Source: an uncultured bacterium
GTDB lineage: Bacteria; Bacillota_I; Bacilli_A; RF39; UBA660
Length of the DNA stretch: 62,804 nucleotides
Direction of reading: 5' to 3'
NCBI GenBank assembly: GCA_946560065.1
Contig: CAMNUE010000001.1
Location: forward strand, 1-62,804
In this document: one piece after another, positions 15,890 to 25,543 of the stretch
Layout: every line of letters starts with the position of its first letter
Position numbering within the stretch: the stretch's first letter is position 1
Made by a program: the position numbers and the translations under genes
Notes under the pieces: generated by a model
Databases searched by the model: none
What the model was told of the DNA's origin: nothing
The model's input: only the letters and a program-made list of their open reading frames with translations

Positions 15890-16083
15890 TCTTCTTTTAC
15901 TTCCTCAATTGCAGAAGTAGGGCAACTATCAATTGCTTCTAATGTCTGTTCTTTTTTGTCATCATCAACAGTTTCAACTTTTACTTCTGATAAACCCTCA
16001 TCATTTATTTCAAATACTTCATCAGCGATAGCTTGACAAGCTCCACATCCGATACAAGCTTCTTGATTAACTTTAACTTTCAT
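15874..16083 (-). CDS. [4Fe-4S] ferredoxin
   Basis: A 69-residue single-cluster ferredoxin. Cluster ligands are C10, C13, C16 (CIGCGAC) and C54 in SCPTSAI. A Lys/Glu-rich tail follows. It resembles Bacillus Fer, a low-potential electron carrier. AAGGAAGG precedes the ATG on the minus strand. Confidence 0.93.
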   Translation of the reverse strand: MKVKVNQEACIGCGACQAIADEVFEINDEGLSEVKVETVDDDKKEQTLEAIDSCPTSAIEEVKEEKKEN

Positions 16084-16217
16084 TTTAATTCCTTCCTTTC
16101 AAAAAATATTATATCTGAAAAAAACTTTGCCGTAAAGAAATAATTTTTTAAAAATAGTATTCTAATTTATTAATATGTGTGGTAATATGCAAGAGGAGAA
16201 GTCAATGAGGTGCAGGT

Positions 16218-16679
16218 ATGATATATACAGAAAAAACAAAAAAAGCCATTAGAATAATGTTTGAATTACATAAAAATCAACTTGATAAAGGAGATATGCC
16301 GTATGTTTTTCATCCATGGCATGTTGCTGAATCAATGTTTGATGAAAAGAGGACTATTGTAGCCCTTCTTCATGATTCAGTAGAGGACACTGAAATAACA
16401 ATCGAAAAATTACGTGAGGAAGGTTTTGAAGAAGATATTCTAGAAGCAATAGAGATTTTGACTCATGATGAGGGAGACTATTTCGAATATATAAAAAAAA
16501 TAGCAACAAATGAAATTGCAAGAGACGTAAAAATAGCTGACTTAAAACATAATATTAATCTAACAAGAATATCTGATGTAAAAGAAAAAGATTTATTAAG
16601 AGTCCAAAAATACAAACAATGCTTGGAATTATTAGAAAATTCAAAACAAAAATCAATTCAAAAAGTAAAAACTATTTAA
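16218..16679 (+). CDS. HD-domain hydrolase of the (p)ppGpp hydrolase (SpoT/MESH1) type
   Basis: A 153-residue stand-alone HD phosphohydrolase. Metal ligands are H32 (FHPWHVAE), H52-D53 (LLHDSVEDTE) and the aspartate in VKIADLKHN. The order matches the hydrolase domain of Rel/SpoT proteins, and the length matches small MESH1-like hydrolases. No synthetase or ACT domain is present. A role in lowering alarmone levels is plausible but not shown. The ATG follows GAGGTGCAGGT. Confidence 0.8.
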   Translation: MIYTEKTKKAIRIMFELHKNQLDKGDMPYVFHPWHVAESMFDEKRTIVALLHDSVEDTEITIEKLREEGFEEDILEAIEILTHDEGDYFEYIKKIATNEIARDVKIADLKHNINLTRISDVKEKDLLRVQKYKQCLELLENSKQKSIQKVKTI

Positions 16680-16765
16680 AAAAATTCTCTTTACGTAAAG
16701 CATAGCTTTAGACACTTTTGTTTTTACCTATCTTATGTTAAACTTATAATAAGAAGGTGAATAGT

Positions 16766-17695
16766 ATGAGACGTATGGATCGCTACAAAGATGATAATAA
16801 TAATTTTCATGTAAAAAGATCAGATAAAAATCAAGATTTATATCAAAATGTTTCTAGTAATCCTAAATACACTAACATAACTGATGTAACAAACGCTAAT
16901 GCCTTCGAAATAAACAATCGTGATCGAGCAACATATAGTTCTAGAGAAAGCTACCAGAAAATGAAAAAATATCAAAACATGGAACCTATTCCTCGTAGTA
17001 AAAAAGAACTAGATGATGTAAATTATCTATATCAAAAACATGAAAATAAAGTTTATGACATAAATAGTGTCTTAGAAGAAGCTCGAAAAAATCGTCAAGA
17101 ACGTGATGCTTTAGAAGAAAAAAGAAAACTAAAGAACACAAGTTACAACATTCTAGCAGGATTAAATGCCGAAGAATTAGAAAAATATCGTGAAGAAAAA
17201 GAGAAAAATAGAGTAGAAAAGCCTGGCGACAATGAATTAAGAGAATTGATTGACACAATAACATCAAAAACATTAGCTGGAGAAATAGACAAAGCAACTA
17301 GTGTCGATTTATTAAGCGATTTAATGGCTACTAATATTTTAGATAAAGTAGAAAAACCTACTGAAATTGAAGATAAAGAAAAAGAATTAAAGGAAGAAAT
17401 CAAAGAAGAAAAAGAACCAGAAGAAAATATGTTTTCATCAAAAGAGGTTTTAGATAAAGAGCAATTAAAAGAAGTAGAAAAACGTAATGAAGAAGAGCTT
17501 CAAAAAACTGCGAAAACAGTCAAAGAGGCGGATAAAGATTTTTATACAAGAAGTATGGATTTATCGGATAAAGACTTTGATTTAAGCGACGAATTTAAGG
17601 AGAAACCACTTCCATTACCAGTTAAAATATTAATATTCTTACTAATAGTTGCAATTATTTCAGTAGCAGCCTACTTCATTTATCAAAGAATGTAA
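16766..17695 (+). CDS. Tail-anchored, highly charged protein of unknown function
   Basis: A 309-residue protein, nearly all charged and predicted disordered or coiled-coil (Lys/Glu-rich from 110 to 250), ending in one membrane helix (about 287-306, LPVKILIFLLIVAIISVAAY). It should be anchored by its C-terminus with the bulk in the cytoplasm. The AAGGTGA before ATG 16766 favours this start over GTG 16757, which lies inside that ribosome-binding site. No family recognised. Confidence 0.75.
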   Translation: MRRMDRYKDDNNNFHVKRSDKNQDLYQNVSSNPKYTNITDVTNANAFEINNRDRATYSSRESYQKMKKYQNMEPIPRSKKELDDVNYLYQKHENKVYDINSVLEEARKNRQERDALEEKRKLKNTSYNILAGLNAEELEKYREEKEKNRVEKPGDNELRELIDTITSKTLAGEIDKATSVDLLSDLMATNILDKVEKPTEIEDKEKELKEEIKEEKEPEENMFSSKEVLDKEQLKEVEKRNEEELQKTAKTVKEADKDFYTRSMDLSDKDFDLSDEFKEKPLPLPVKILIFLLIVAIISVAAYFIYQRM

Positions 17696-17703
17696 TTAAA
17701 AGT

Positions 17704-17735
17704 AAAAAGTTCTATTCAACTTTTTATTTTTTTTT
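17704..17735 (+). terminator. Terminator
   Basis: AAAAAGTT/AACTTTTT stem with CTATTC loop and a long T run. Confidence 0.85.
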
Positions 17736-17765
17736 GGTATTATATATTTAAAGAGTGGTGAAAAC

Positions 17766-18590
17766 ATGAATATAAAGTTTATCGTAAATGACTATGCATT
17801 AATCTGGAATTTGCTTTTTCAAGCATCAATTTCTGAAGATATATATAAATTAAAACAAAAATTATGGGACACTTATAAGGATGAATACAACATAACTTAT
17901 AAAGATAAATTAGCAATTATGAAGGATTCAAAAGACTTTATTCCTAGTAATGATACAATCTATAACATTGTCTTAGAACAAGAAGACTATGAAAAAATAA
18001 AAAAAGAAGTAGAAAAATTCCGTTTAGAAATAATGGCACTATGGGACAAAAATAAGAAGGAAACAAATAATCTTTTCAAAAACATCGTTAGAAAATATCT
18101 TCCTGATTATACAGTTTTTGTAGTAAGCAAAGAATTAAATATAATTGATCATCCTATTCAAACAAGTCTTATAATAGGAAAAGATATAGACACTAAAGAA
18201 CCATTAAAAACACTTTTAGAGATGTGTTTATATATTACCATGAGTAACATAAAAAAGTATGATGAAGAAGGAAATAAATTTAAAAGAGCCATAGTAGAAT
18301 TAGCAGTATTAAATGAGTATGCCACAAGAATTTCTAATAGAAGTTGTTATTTAAGTGGTTCGCCAGACTTACTAAGTTTAAAGAGATGGTTATATCCATA
18401 TTGGTTAATGTATATAGGCATTCCAAAAGAAAAATTTCCTGAGTATATGAAACGCGATAAAATAGATTTTGACATGGATAAATATGCCTATGAAAAAGAA
18501 CTAAAAAAAATGAATGTTGAAGAGTTTATTGATTTCTGTATTCGTAATCAACGATACATTATTAGAACTCCAAAAGAAGAAATAATATAG
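17766..18590 (+). CDS. Conserved-looking hypothetical protein upstream of polC
   Basis: A 274-residue soluble protein, rich in Lys/Glu/Tyr, mostly alpha-helical by composition, without membrane segments or a recognised domain. Features are an early WNLLFQASISED segment, YLPDYTVFVVSKELN in the middle, and a YPYWLMYIGIPKEKFPEYM stretch. It ends 22 bases before polC and is probably co-transcribed with it. Function unknown. Confidence 0.7.
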   Translation: MNIKFIVNDYALIWNLLFQASISEDIYKLKQKLWDTYKDEYNITYKDKLAIMKDSKDFIPSNDTIYNIVLEQEDYEKIKKEVEKFRLEIMALWDKNKKETNNLFKNIVRKYLPDYTVFVVSKELNIIDHPIQTSLIIGKDIDTKEPLKTLLEMCLYITMSNIKKYDEEGNKFKRAIVELAVLNEYATRISNRSCYLSGSPDLLSLKRWLYPYWLMYIGIPKEKFPEYMKRDKIDFDMDKYAYEKELKKMNVEEFIDFCIRNQRYIIRTPKEEII

Positions 18591-18612
18591 CGTAGTGAAC
18601 AGGGGGATTATA

Positions 18613-21600
18613 ATGGAAGAAAAAATGAATATCTTATTACAAAAAATAAATATTGAAGAGGAGTCTTTTCAGTATTTTTCTGATGCCAAATTAACAAAAA
18701 TAAAAGTGAACTCCAAAAACAATAGTTGGAATATTTATATTGAAAAAGAAAATCTATTACCAGTTTCAATTTTTGAAGAATTAGAATCTAAAAAACAAAG
18801 TCTAGATCCAACTGCTAGTAGCATAGAATTCATTTTTGATATCAAAAATCCAGATAATGAAGCATATTTAAGTTATTATAGATATTTACTTACACAACTA
18901 AAAGAAGAGTTGCATGTCTTGGAAATTTATGAAGATTGCATGAAAATAGAGAGTGACTTCCTAATATTAGTAACTACAAATGACATAGAAAAAGAACGTT
19001 TAGAAAAATGCCTACCTAAAATAAGCCTATTTTATAAAAGACTAGGTTACAACTTCAATATTGAAGTAATAGCTCGTCGTGAAGAAAACATTTTAGAAGA
19101 AATTCAAAATGAACTAAATAATGTCGAACTACCAGAAGCACCTCCAATAAAAAAAGAAGAAATAGAAGAAAAGCCTAAACCAGAAAAGAAACAATTCAGA
19201 AGAGAAGCAAAAGATCCAAATAGTGTGATTGGTCGTGGAATAAAAGAAGAACCAATCAAAATTAAAACCTTAATAGGTGAAGATAATAATGTCGTAATTG
19301 AAGCTAAAGTATTTGGAACAGATTACTTTGAATCAACCAAAACAGATTTTAAGATTATTACTTTAAAAGTAACTGATTATTCTGATAGTATTTATTGTAA
19401 AGTGTTCGTTAGAGAAGATGAAGAATATAAACGCTTATGCAAAGAACTGAAAGCCGGAAATTGGTATAAAATTAGAGGTTATACTAAAAATGATCAATTT
19501 GCCAAAGAATTAGTTTTGAATGCTAGAGATATATTAAAAATTGAAAAGAATGAGGAATCTGTTAAAGATACAGCTGAAGAAAAAAGAGTTGAATTACATT
19601 GTCACACAAAAATGAGTCAGATGGATGGAGTAGCTGATGAATGTGATGTTATAAAACAAGCAATGAAATTTGGAATGAAAGCAGTAGCCATAACAGATCA
19701 CAACGGAGTTCAAGGATTTCCTCATGTCTTTAATATGGTAACAGGTTATAATAAGAAATTAGAGGAAGGACAAGAACCATTCAAAGCTATTTATGGTACA
19801 GAACTAGTAATGATTGATGACGAAGTAAACATTGTTATTCGTCCTAATGAAGATAACATGTTAGACCAAACTTATGTCGTCTTCGACTTTGAAACAACAG
19901 GATTTAATGCCGGTGGTGCCGATTCAATCATTGAAATAGGTGCTGTAAAAATAAAAGACGGAATGATTATCGAGAAATATGATGAATTAATAAATCCAGG
20001 TAGACCATTACCTCAAAAGATAATTGAAGTTACAAATATTACTGATGCCATGCTAGAAGAAAAAGACAATGAAGAAAATGCTGTAAAAAGATTTGTTGAA
20101 TGGTTTGGAGACTGTCCAATGGTAGCCCATAATGCTAAATTCGATGTTTCATTCCTAGAAATGGCCTATAACAAATATAATTTAGGAACATTTAAAAACC
20201 CTGTAATCGATACCCTTGAGTTATCACGTACACTAGATAATACCTACGCAAGACACTCATTATCAGCCCTAGTAAAAAGATATGAAGTTCCTTGGGATGA
20301 ATCAGCGCACCATAGAGGAGATTATGATGCTGAAGGAACAGCTTTAGTTTTTTATAAAATGTTAAAGAAATTATCTAATCGTAACATCGATAGAATGTGT
20401 GACTTAGATAAATTAGTAAGTAAAGATGAAATCCATAAATATGGACGTGCTCATCATGTCAATTTATTAGTAAAAAATAAAACTGGTCTAAAAAATCTTT
20501 TCACCCTAGTATCCCTTGCTAATACTACATATTTGTACAAGACTCCAAGAATATTAAGAAGTGTTATTAATGAATATCGTGAAGGTATTCTAGTTGGAAG
20601 TGGTTGCTACGAAAGTGAAGTATTTAGAGAAGCTAAATCTAAAAGTGATGATGAATTATCAAACATTATCAGATTCTATGATTACGTTGAAGTTCAGCCG
20701 ATAGATTGCTACGACCATCTTGTTCAAAGTGGAGATTTCGGTACGAAGGTGGAAGTTGCTGCTAATATTGAAAAAGTAGTTAGAGTAACAGAAGAAGCAG
20801 GAAAAATAATTGTCGCAACAGGCGATGTTCACCATCTTAAAAAAGATGACAAAATCTATCGTGAAATAATCGTTAATCAAAAAGTACCAGGCGGAGGACG
20901 ACATCCTCTGGCAAGAAATGGAATCAAAGAAATACCTTCTAATCACTTTAGAACCACTAATGAAATGCTAGAGGATTTCAAATTCTTAGGTGAAGAGCAA
21001 GCCTACAAAATTGTTGTCGAAAACACTAATAAAATTGCTAATATGTGTGAAATTGTTGAAGTAATACCAGACACAGGTGGAATTCCTTTCTCACCACGAG
21101 TAAAAAGTGATGATGGAAAAGAATACCTAGATTGTCCAGTTGTCGTAACTGACTTAGTCTATACAAAGGCAGCTGCTTGGTATGGTGATCCACTTCCATA
21201 TTCCATTGAAGAACGTATCTCAACAGAATTATATGGGGATATAGTCTTTAAAATAATTAAGGAAAAACATGAGGGACAAAATCTATCAGATGAAGAGTAT
21301 CAAAAAATAGTTCATAAGGAATTGCACGATGAAATTCTAAAAGGCTCTGAAAATATTAAACAAATTGTAACCGAATATGTTAAAAAGAATGATGAAGAAG
21401 GACTTGATGAACAAGCTCTTGCTAAAAAGGTAAAGAAAACATTAGGTGGAGTAATCGGTGGAGGATTTGATCCTATATACTTGATATCTCAAAGACTTGT
21501 TAAACATTCTAATGATGAAGGTTATCTAGTTGGATCACGTGGTTCCGTAGGTTCAAGTTTCGTGGCAACGATGATGGGAATCACAGAAGTAAACCCACTA

Positions 21601-23235
21601 GCAGCGCATTATCGTTGTAGCGAATGTAAATTAAGTATCTTTGACGATGAAGAAGGTAATCCATTAGGAGCAGAATACTCTTCGGGTTTTGATTTACCAG
21701 ATAAAGAATGCCCTAATTGTCACATTCCATTAATAAAAGATGGACAAGATATGCCGTTCGCTACATTCTTAGGATTTAATGCTGATAAGGTTCCCGATAT
21801 TGATCTTAACTTCTCTGATTTAAATCAAGCAAGTGCCCATGCTTACACTAAAGTCTTATTCGGTGAAGACAACGTTTATCGTGCTGGAACAATTGGTACA
21901 GTTGCTGATAAAACCGCCTTTGGGTTTGTTAAAGGATATTGTGAAGAAAAAGAAAAGGGTGATATGCGAACTGCTGAAGTTGAACGTCTTGCAATGGGAT
22001 GTACTGGAGTTAAAAGAACAACAGGACAACATCCTGGAGGAATTGTCGTTATTCCTGACTACAAAGACGTTGCAGATTTTACACCATTCCAATTTCCGGC
22101 AGAAGATGCAACGGCAGAATGGCGAACAACTCACTTTGACTACCACTCAATCGACCAATGTCTATTAAAACTTGATATTCTTGGACATTCAGACCCAACT
22201 CAATTACGTTTAATTCAAAATCAATCAGGAACAGATATTATGAAAGTACCACTAGATGATAAAGCCACAATGAGCATCTTTACATCTACTGAGGCACTAG
22301 GTGTAACAAAAGAACAAATAATGTGCAATACAGGTACTCTCGGAATACCAGAGTTTGGTACTCCATTTACAATCAAACTAGTAGAAGATACTAAACCAAC
22401 AACATTTGCCGAGCTTATTAAGATTTCAGGTCTTTCTCATGGTACTGATGTTTGGTTAGGTAATGCTCAAGAACTTATTGCTAATAACATAGTTCCGTTC
22501 AAAGAAACAATTGGCTGTCGTGACGATATCATGGTTTACCTAATGTATCATGGACTTGCTCCAATCAAATCATTCAAAATTATGGAGTTTGTTCGTAAAG
22601 GAAAAGCTTCAAAAGAGCCAGATACCTGGAAAGAACACGTAAAAACAATGGAAGAGGCAAATATTCCAGATTGGTTCATTGGATCATGTGCCAAAATTAA
22701 ATACATGTTCCCGAAAGCTCATGCTGCAGCTTACGTTATTAGTGCCTTTAGAATAGCATGGTACAAGGTTCATATGCCAGTTTATTTCTACGCATCATGG
22801 TATTCATCAAAAGCAACTGATGTCGACGTTGAAAACATGATTAAAGGTTACCAATCAATAAAAGCCAGGATTGAAGATATTCAGGCTAAAGGATATGAAG
22901 CAACAAACAAAGAGAATGGACAAGCTGAAAGTCTTAAGGTTGCTCTAGAAGCAACAGCACGCGGAATAAAATTCTTAAATGTTGACTTATATGAAAGCGA
23001 CGCAACAGTTTGGATTGCTAAAAATGATACAGAAATTTATCCGCCATTTAATGCTATTGATGGACTAGGGGATACTGTTGCTAAAAATATAGTAGCAGAA
23101 AGAGAAAAAGGCAACTTTATAAGCGTCGAAGATGTTCAAAAACGTGCTAAAGTTTCACAAACATTAATAGACAAGATGAAAGAGATGGGAATCCTATCCG
23201 GAATGCCAGATTCTAATCAATTGTCACTGTTTTAG
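18613..23235 (+). CDS. polC: DNA polymerase III PolC-type alpha subunit
   Basis: A 1540-residue replicative polymerase. In order: N-terminal domain, OB fold (about 225-310), PHP domain (VELHCHTKMSQMDG; AITDHNG), DEDD proofreading exonuclease inserted in PHP (VVFDFETTG; HHRGDYDAEGT), polymerase core (GSRGSVGSSFVATM; PDIDLNFS), a zinc-binding CxxC...CPNCH segment, and C-terminal HhH. AGGGGG precedes ATG 18613; the in-frame GTG 18595 lies upstream of that site. It is about 100 residues longer than the Bacillus enzyme, mostly in the N-terminal part. Presence of PolC supports a Bacilli or related host. Confidence 0.98.
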   Translation: MEEKMNILLQKINIEEESFQYFSDAKLTKIKVNSKNNSWNIYIEKENLLPVSIFEELESKKQSLDPTASSIEFIFDIKNPDNEAYLSYYRYLLTQLKEELHVLEIYEDCMKIESDFLILVTTNDIEKERLEKCLPKISLFYKRLGYNFNIEVIARREENILEEIQNELNNVELPEAPPIKKEEIEEKPKPEKKQFRREAKDPNSVIGRGIKEEPIKIKTLIGEDNNVVIEAKVFGTDYFESTKTDFKIITLKVTDYSDSIYCKVFVREDEEYKRLCKELKAGNWYKIRGYTKNDQFAKELVLNARDILKIEKNEESVKDTAEEKRVELHCHTKMSQMDGVADECDVIKQAMKFGMKAVAITDHNGVQGFPHVFNMVTGYNKKLEEGQEPFKAIYGTELVMIDDEVNIVIRPNEDNMLDQTYVVFDFETTGFNAGGADSIIEIGAVKIKDGMIIEKYDELINPGRPLPQKIIEVTNITDAMLEEKDNEENAVKRFVEWFGDCPMVAHNAKFDVSFLEMAYNKYNLGTFKNPVIDTLELSRTLDNTYARHSLSALVKRYEVPWDESAHHRGDYDAEGTALVFYKMLKKLSNRNIDRMCDLDKLVSKDEIHKYGRAHHVNLLVKNKTGLKNLFTLVSLANTTYLYKTPRILRSVINEYREGILVGSGCYESEVFREAKSKSDDELSNIIRFYDYVEVQPIDCYDHLVQSGDFGTKVEVAANIEKVVRVTEEAGKIIVATGDVHHLKKDDKIYREIIVNQKVPGGGRHPLARNGIKEIPSNHFRTTNEMLEDFKFLGEEQAYKIVVENTNKIANMCEIVEVIPDTGGIPFSPRVKSDDGKEYLDCPVVVTDLVYTKAAAWYGDPLPYSIEERISTELYGDIVFKIIKEKHEGQNLSDEEYQKIVHKELHDEILKGSENIKQIVTEYVKKNDEEGLDEQALAKKVKKTLGGVIGGGFDPIYLISQRLVKHSNDEGYLVGSRGSVGSSFVATMMGITEVNPLAAHYRCSECKLSIFDDEEGNPLGAEYSSGFDLPDKECPNCHIPLIKDGQDMPFATFLGFNADKVPDIDLNFSDLNQASAHAYTKVLFGEDNVYRAGTIGTVADKTAFGFVKGYCEEKEKGDMRTAEVERLAMGCTGVKRTTGQHPGGIVVIPDYKDVADFTPFQFPAEDATAEWRTTHFDYHSIDQCLLKLDILGHSDPTQLRLIQNQSGTDIMKVPLDDKATMSIFTSTEALGVTKEQIMCNTGTLGIPEFGTPFTIKLVEDTKPTTFAELIKISGLSHGTDVWLGNAQELIANNIVPFKETIGCRDDIMVYLMYHGLAPIKSFKIMEFVRKGKASKEPDTWKEHVKTMEEANIPDWFIGSCAKIKYMFPKAHAAAYVISAFRIAWYKVHMPVYFYASWYSSKATDVDVENMIKGYQSIKARIEDIQAKGYEATNKENGQAESLKVALEATARGIKFLNVDLYESDATVWIAKNDTEIYPPFNAIDGLGDTVAKNIVAEREKGNFISVEDVQKRAKVSQTLIDKMKEMGILSGMPDSNQLSLF

Positions 23236-23246
23236 GAGGTTTGAAA

Positions 23247-23693
23247 ATGGATATAGAATTAACAGAAGAACTGATGATAGAGTTATCAAAGTTAAAAATG
23301 CTAAGTGAAAGGAATTTTGAAGATTTCTCAGTAGCAGTAAAATTAGCTTCAGATAAGTTAGATTTAGAGCCAAATATCATCCTAAAGATGCTCTATAGTG
23401 AAGAATTTCTCCATAAAGTTGTAGTTCGCAAAACTAATATAATTGACAGAGAAATCAAAGAAAAAGAAGCTGAAATTGTTAAATTGAAAGGAAATAAATA
23501 TGCTTATGGTAGCCTAATTTGTAGTTTATATGGTCACAGTCCAGTAATGTCAGAATCTGCTTCAGATAACTGTTACTGTGAAAATTGTGGACGTCTAGTA
23601 AACATGAGTTCTATTCAAAAAGAACATGAAAAAGGATTAAGAAATCAAAAAGTATATAAAAGGAAAGAATATGAAAATACTAAGAGAAAATAA
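23247..23693 (+). CDS. Hypothetical protein with zinc-ribbon-like C-terminus
   Basis: A 148-residue protein from ATG 23247 after AGGAGG; the TTG at 23241 is too close to that site. The first 80 residues are helical and charged. A CSLYGHSP...CYCENCGRL region around 105-128 could bind zinc. It follows polC by 11 bases and overlaps the next gene by 23 bases, indicating co-expression. Not a recognised family. Confidence 0.7.
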   Translation: MDIELTEELMIELSKLKMLSERNFEDFSVAVKLASDKLDLEPNIILKMLYSEEFLHKVVVRKTNIIDREIKEKEAEIVKLKGNKYAYGSLICSLYGHSPVMSESASDNCYCENCGRLVNMSSIQKEHEKGLRNQKVYKRKEYENTKRK

Positions 23694-23946
23694 TGAAGAG
23701 TTAGAATTCACAACAATCTTTGAAGATTCAAATAATGCTTCAATCTTTAAACATTTTAAAGGGAATCTCTATAAAGTAGTAACAATTGCTAAAGATTGTG
23801 AAGATTTAAAAGAAATGGTAGTCTATCAAGGTCAATATGATGATAAGCCATGTTGGATTAGAGAAAAGGATGATTTCTTTGGACTTTTAGATAAAGAAAA
23901 ATATCCCAATATAGAACAAAAATATCGCTTTGAAAAAATTAAATAA
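23671..23946 (+). CDS. DUF1653 family protein
   Basis: A 91-residue protein with the DUF1653 pattern: FKHFKGNLYKVVTIAKDCEDLKEMVVYQG, then CWIREKDDFFG and a KYRFEKI ending (shown in parts: HFKGNLYKV, EMVVYQGQY, WIREKDDF). These small SH3-like proteins are of unknown function. The start overlaps the upstream gene and is preceded by AAGGAAAG. Confidence 0.8.
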   Translation: MKILRENNEELEFTTIFEDSNNASIFKHFKGNLYKVVTIAKDCEDLKEMVVYQGQYDDKPCWIREKDDFFGLLDKEKYPNIEQKYRFEKIK

Positions 23947-23956
23947 TAAAAGAAAC

Positions 23957-23998
23957 TAAGAGATTATTAATTAAATATAATATTCTCTTATTTTTTTG
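23957..23998 (+). terminator. Terminator of the polC unit
   Basis: TAAGAGA (23957-23963) pairs with TCTCTTA (23984-23990), with further A-T pairing inside, followed by seven T residues. Confidence 0.7.
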
Positions 23999-23999
23999 T

Positions 24000-24005
24000 T
24001 ATAAT
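24000..24005 (+). promoter_or_regulatory. -10 element of the truB fusion gene
   Basis: TATAAT preceded by TG at the extended -10 position, about 17 bases before the GTG/ATG region. The leader is very short. No strong -35. Confidence 0.45.
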
Positions 24006-24021
24006 GAACTTGGTGATTTAA

Positions 24022-25416
24022 ATGTATAAAACTGTTCTTGTCAATAAAGATAATAAAATTAAAGAAAACTTTTTAAAAAAAGTAGAACTAATTGAAGTAA
24101 AAAGTACAGAAGAAAAAGATATTTTAATTGAAAAAGAAACTTATAATGCATATCAGAAGTTAGCAGAATTCTTAAAAGAAAAAGGAATAATTATTGGAAT
24201 TGAATCAGCTTATAGAAGTGTCGAATATCAACAACAAATATATGATGAATTTGTTATTGAGTATGGTAAAGATTATGCAGAGCAGGTTGTTGCTCCAGTA
24301 GGAAGAAGTGAGCATCATACTGGTCTAGCAATTGATATAAATATTAAGACTAATGGTAAATGGCAACAAAATCATGAGGAACTTTTTAGTCAAGAAGAAA
24401 CATATAAAGAAATTCATAATTATCTAAAAGACTTTGGATTTATTTTAAGATATCCCAAATCAAAAGAAGATGTAACTGGCTATCCTTATGAACCATGGCA
24501 TATCAGATATATAGGAAAAGTAATTGCCGAAATTATTTATAAAAATAATTGGACCTTAGAAGAGTACAAAAATGAATTTAGTGGAGTAATTGCTGTTAAT
24601 AAAAAACAAGGAATGACTTCTTTCGATGTTGTAAACGAGATTAGTCATATCTTTGGTATAAAAAAAGTTGGACATACAGGAACTCTCGATCCACTAGCAG
24701 AAGGCGTATTAATTGTAGCTATTGGAAAAGCAACTAAGATAGTCGAACTATTAACTGCAGAAGACAAAGAATACATCGCCGAAGTAAAACTAGGATTAAT
24801 GACTGATACTTATGACATTACAGGAAAAATAATCAGAGAAAAAACTGTGCAAGAAAATATCGATATCAAAGAGACTTTAAAGAGTTATCAAAAAACATAC
24901 CAACAAGAAGTTCCAATTTATTCGGCTATCAAAGTAAACGGTAAAAAACTATATGAATATGCAAGAAATAATAAAGAAGTTCAATTACCAAAAAAAGAAG
25001 TTACTATTAAAAAAATAGAATTACTAGAAGAAACAAAAGATACTTTCAAATTTAAATCTTTAGTATCAAAAGGAACCTATATCAGAAGTCTAATTAACGA
25101 TGTTGGAAACAGTCTAAATACTTATGCAACAATGACTTCACTTCTAAGAACCAAACAAGGAAAAATCAATTTAGAAGCAACCTCTACACTAGAAGATATT
25201 AAAAATAATAATTACAGATTATATATGATAGAAGAGGTTTTGGACTATCCAGTAATAATGGTAGATAAAGATTTAGAATTCAAAATATCAAATGGTCAAA
25301 AAATAAAAAATATTTATAATATTACAGACAAAGTAATTTTTAAAACAAATAAAAAAGTTCTAGGTATTTATCAAGTAGAAGAAAATAATCTAAAAGTATG
25401 GAAAAACTTTGTCTAA
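24022..25416 (+). CDS. truB: VanY-type peptidase domain fused to tRNA pseudouridine-55 synthase TruB
   Basis: A 464-residue uninterrupted frame. Residues 1-180 form a D-Ala-D-Ala carboxypeptidase of the VanY/M15B type: SAYRS (62-66), the zinc motif SEHHTGLAID with H98 and D105, and EPWH with catalytic E157 and third zinc ligand H160. Residues 188-464 form TruB: GVIAVNKKQGMTSFDVV and GHTGTLDPLAEGVL with nucleophile D223, then the C-terminal PUA-like part. There is no signal peptide or N-terminal membrane helix, so the peptidase domain appears cytoplasmic. No ribosome site or in-frame ATG precedes the TruB part. TruB normally follows rbfA; here it lies apart. Both active sites look intact. Confidence 0.92.
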   Translation: MYKTVLVNKDNKIKENFLKKVELIEVKSTEEKDILIEKETYNAYQKLAEFLKEKGIIIGIESAYRSVEYQQQIYDEFVIEYGKDYAEQVVAPVGRSEHHTGLAIDINIKTNGKWQQNHEELFSQEETYKEIHNYLKDFGFILRYPKSKEDVTGYPYEPWHIRYIGKVIAEIIYKNNWTLEEYKNEFSGVIAVNKKQGMTSFDVVNEISHIFGIKKVGHTGTLDPLAEGVLIVAIGKATKIVELLTAEDKEYIAEVKLGLMTDTYDITGKIIREKTVQENIDIKETLKSYQKTYQQEVPIYSAIKVNGKKLYEYARNNKEVQLPKKEVTIKKIELLEETKDTFKFKSLVSKGTYIRSLINDVGNSLNTYATMTSLLRTKQGKINLEATSTLEDIKNNNYRLYMIEEVLDYPVIMVDKDLEFKISNGQKIKNIYNITDKVIFKTNKKVLGIYQVEENNLKVWKNFV

Positions 25417-25433
25417 TCGTTCTTTATAAATCT

Positions 25434-25465
25434 AAAACTAGTCGAAATTGGCTAGTTTTATTATT
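25434..25465 (+). terminator. Terminator after truB fusion
   Basis: AAAACTAG/CTAGTTTT stem with a 10-base loop and AT-rich tail; the T tract is short. Confidence 0.6.
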
Positions 25466-25483
25466 TAATATAGAATAGCTTTA

Positions 25484-25512
25484 TTGACTATAATAAGTAA
25501 AAATGATATAAT
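25484..25512 (+). promoter_or_regulatory. Sigma-A promoter of the solenoid/kinase-like gene
   Basis: TTGACT at 25484-25489 and TATAAT at 25507-25512, 17-base spacer, with TG before the -10. It lies inside the open upstream part of the frame, which therefore is not coding. Confidence 0.85.
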
Positions 25513-25543
25513 CTCATCAATTTTGATTTGTGGGGGTGGAGTA

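Noticed and set aside
16689..16711. Palindromes CTTTACGTAAAG and TAAAGC-ATA-GCTTTA after the HD hydrolase gene
   Set aside because: Overlapping alternatives with no adjacent T run; too weak to call a terminator or operator.
21833..22168. Open frame of 111 codons inside polC on the same strand
   Set aside because: It lies wholly within the conserved polymerase core in another frame and has no ribosome site; a shadow frame.
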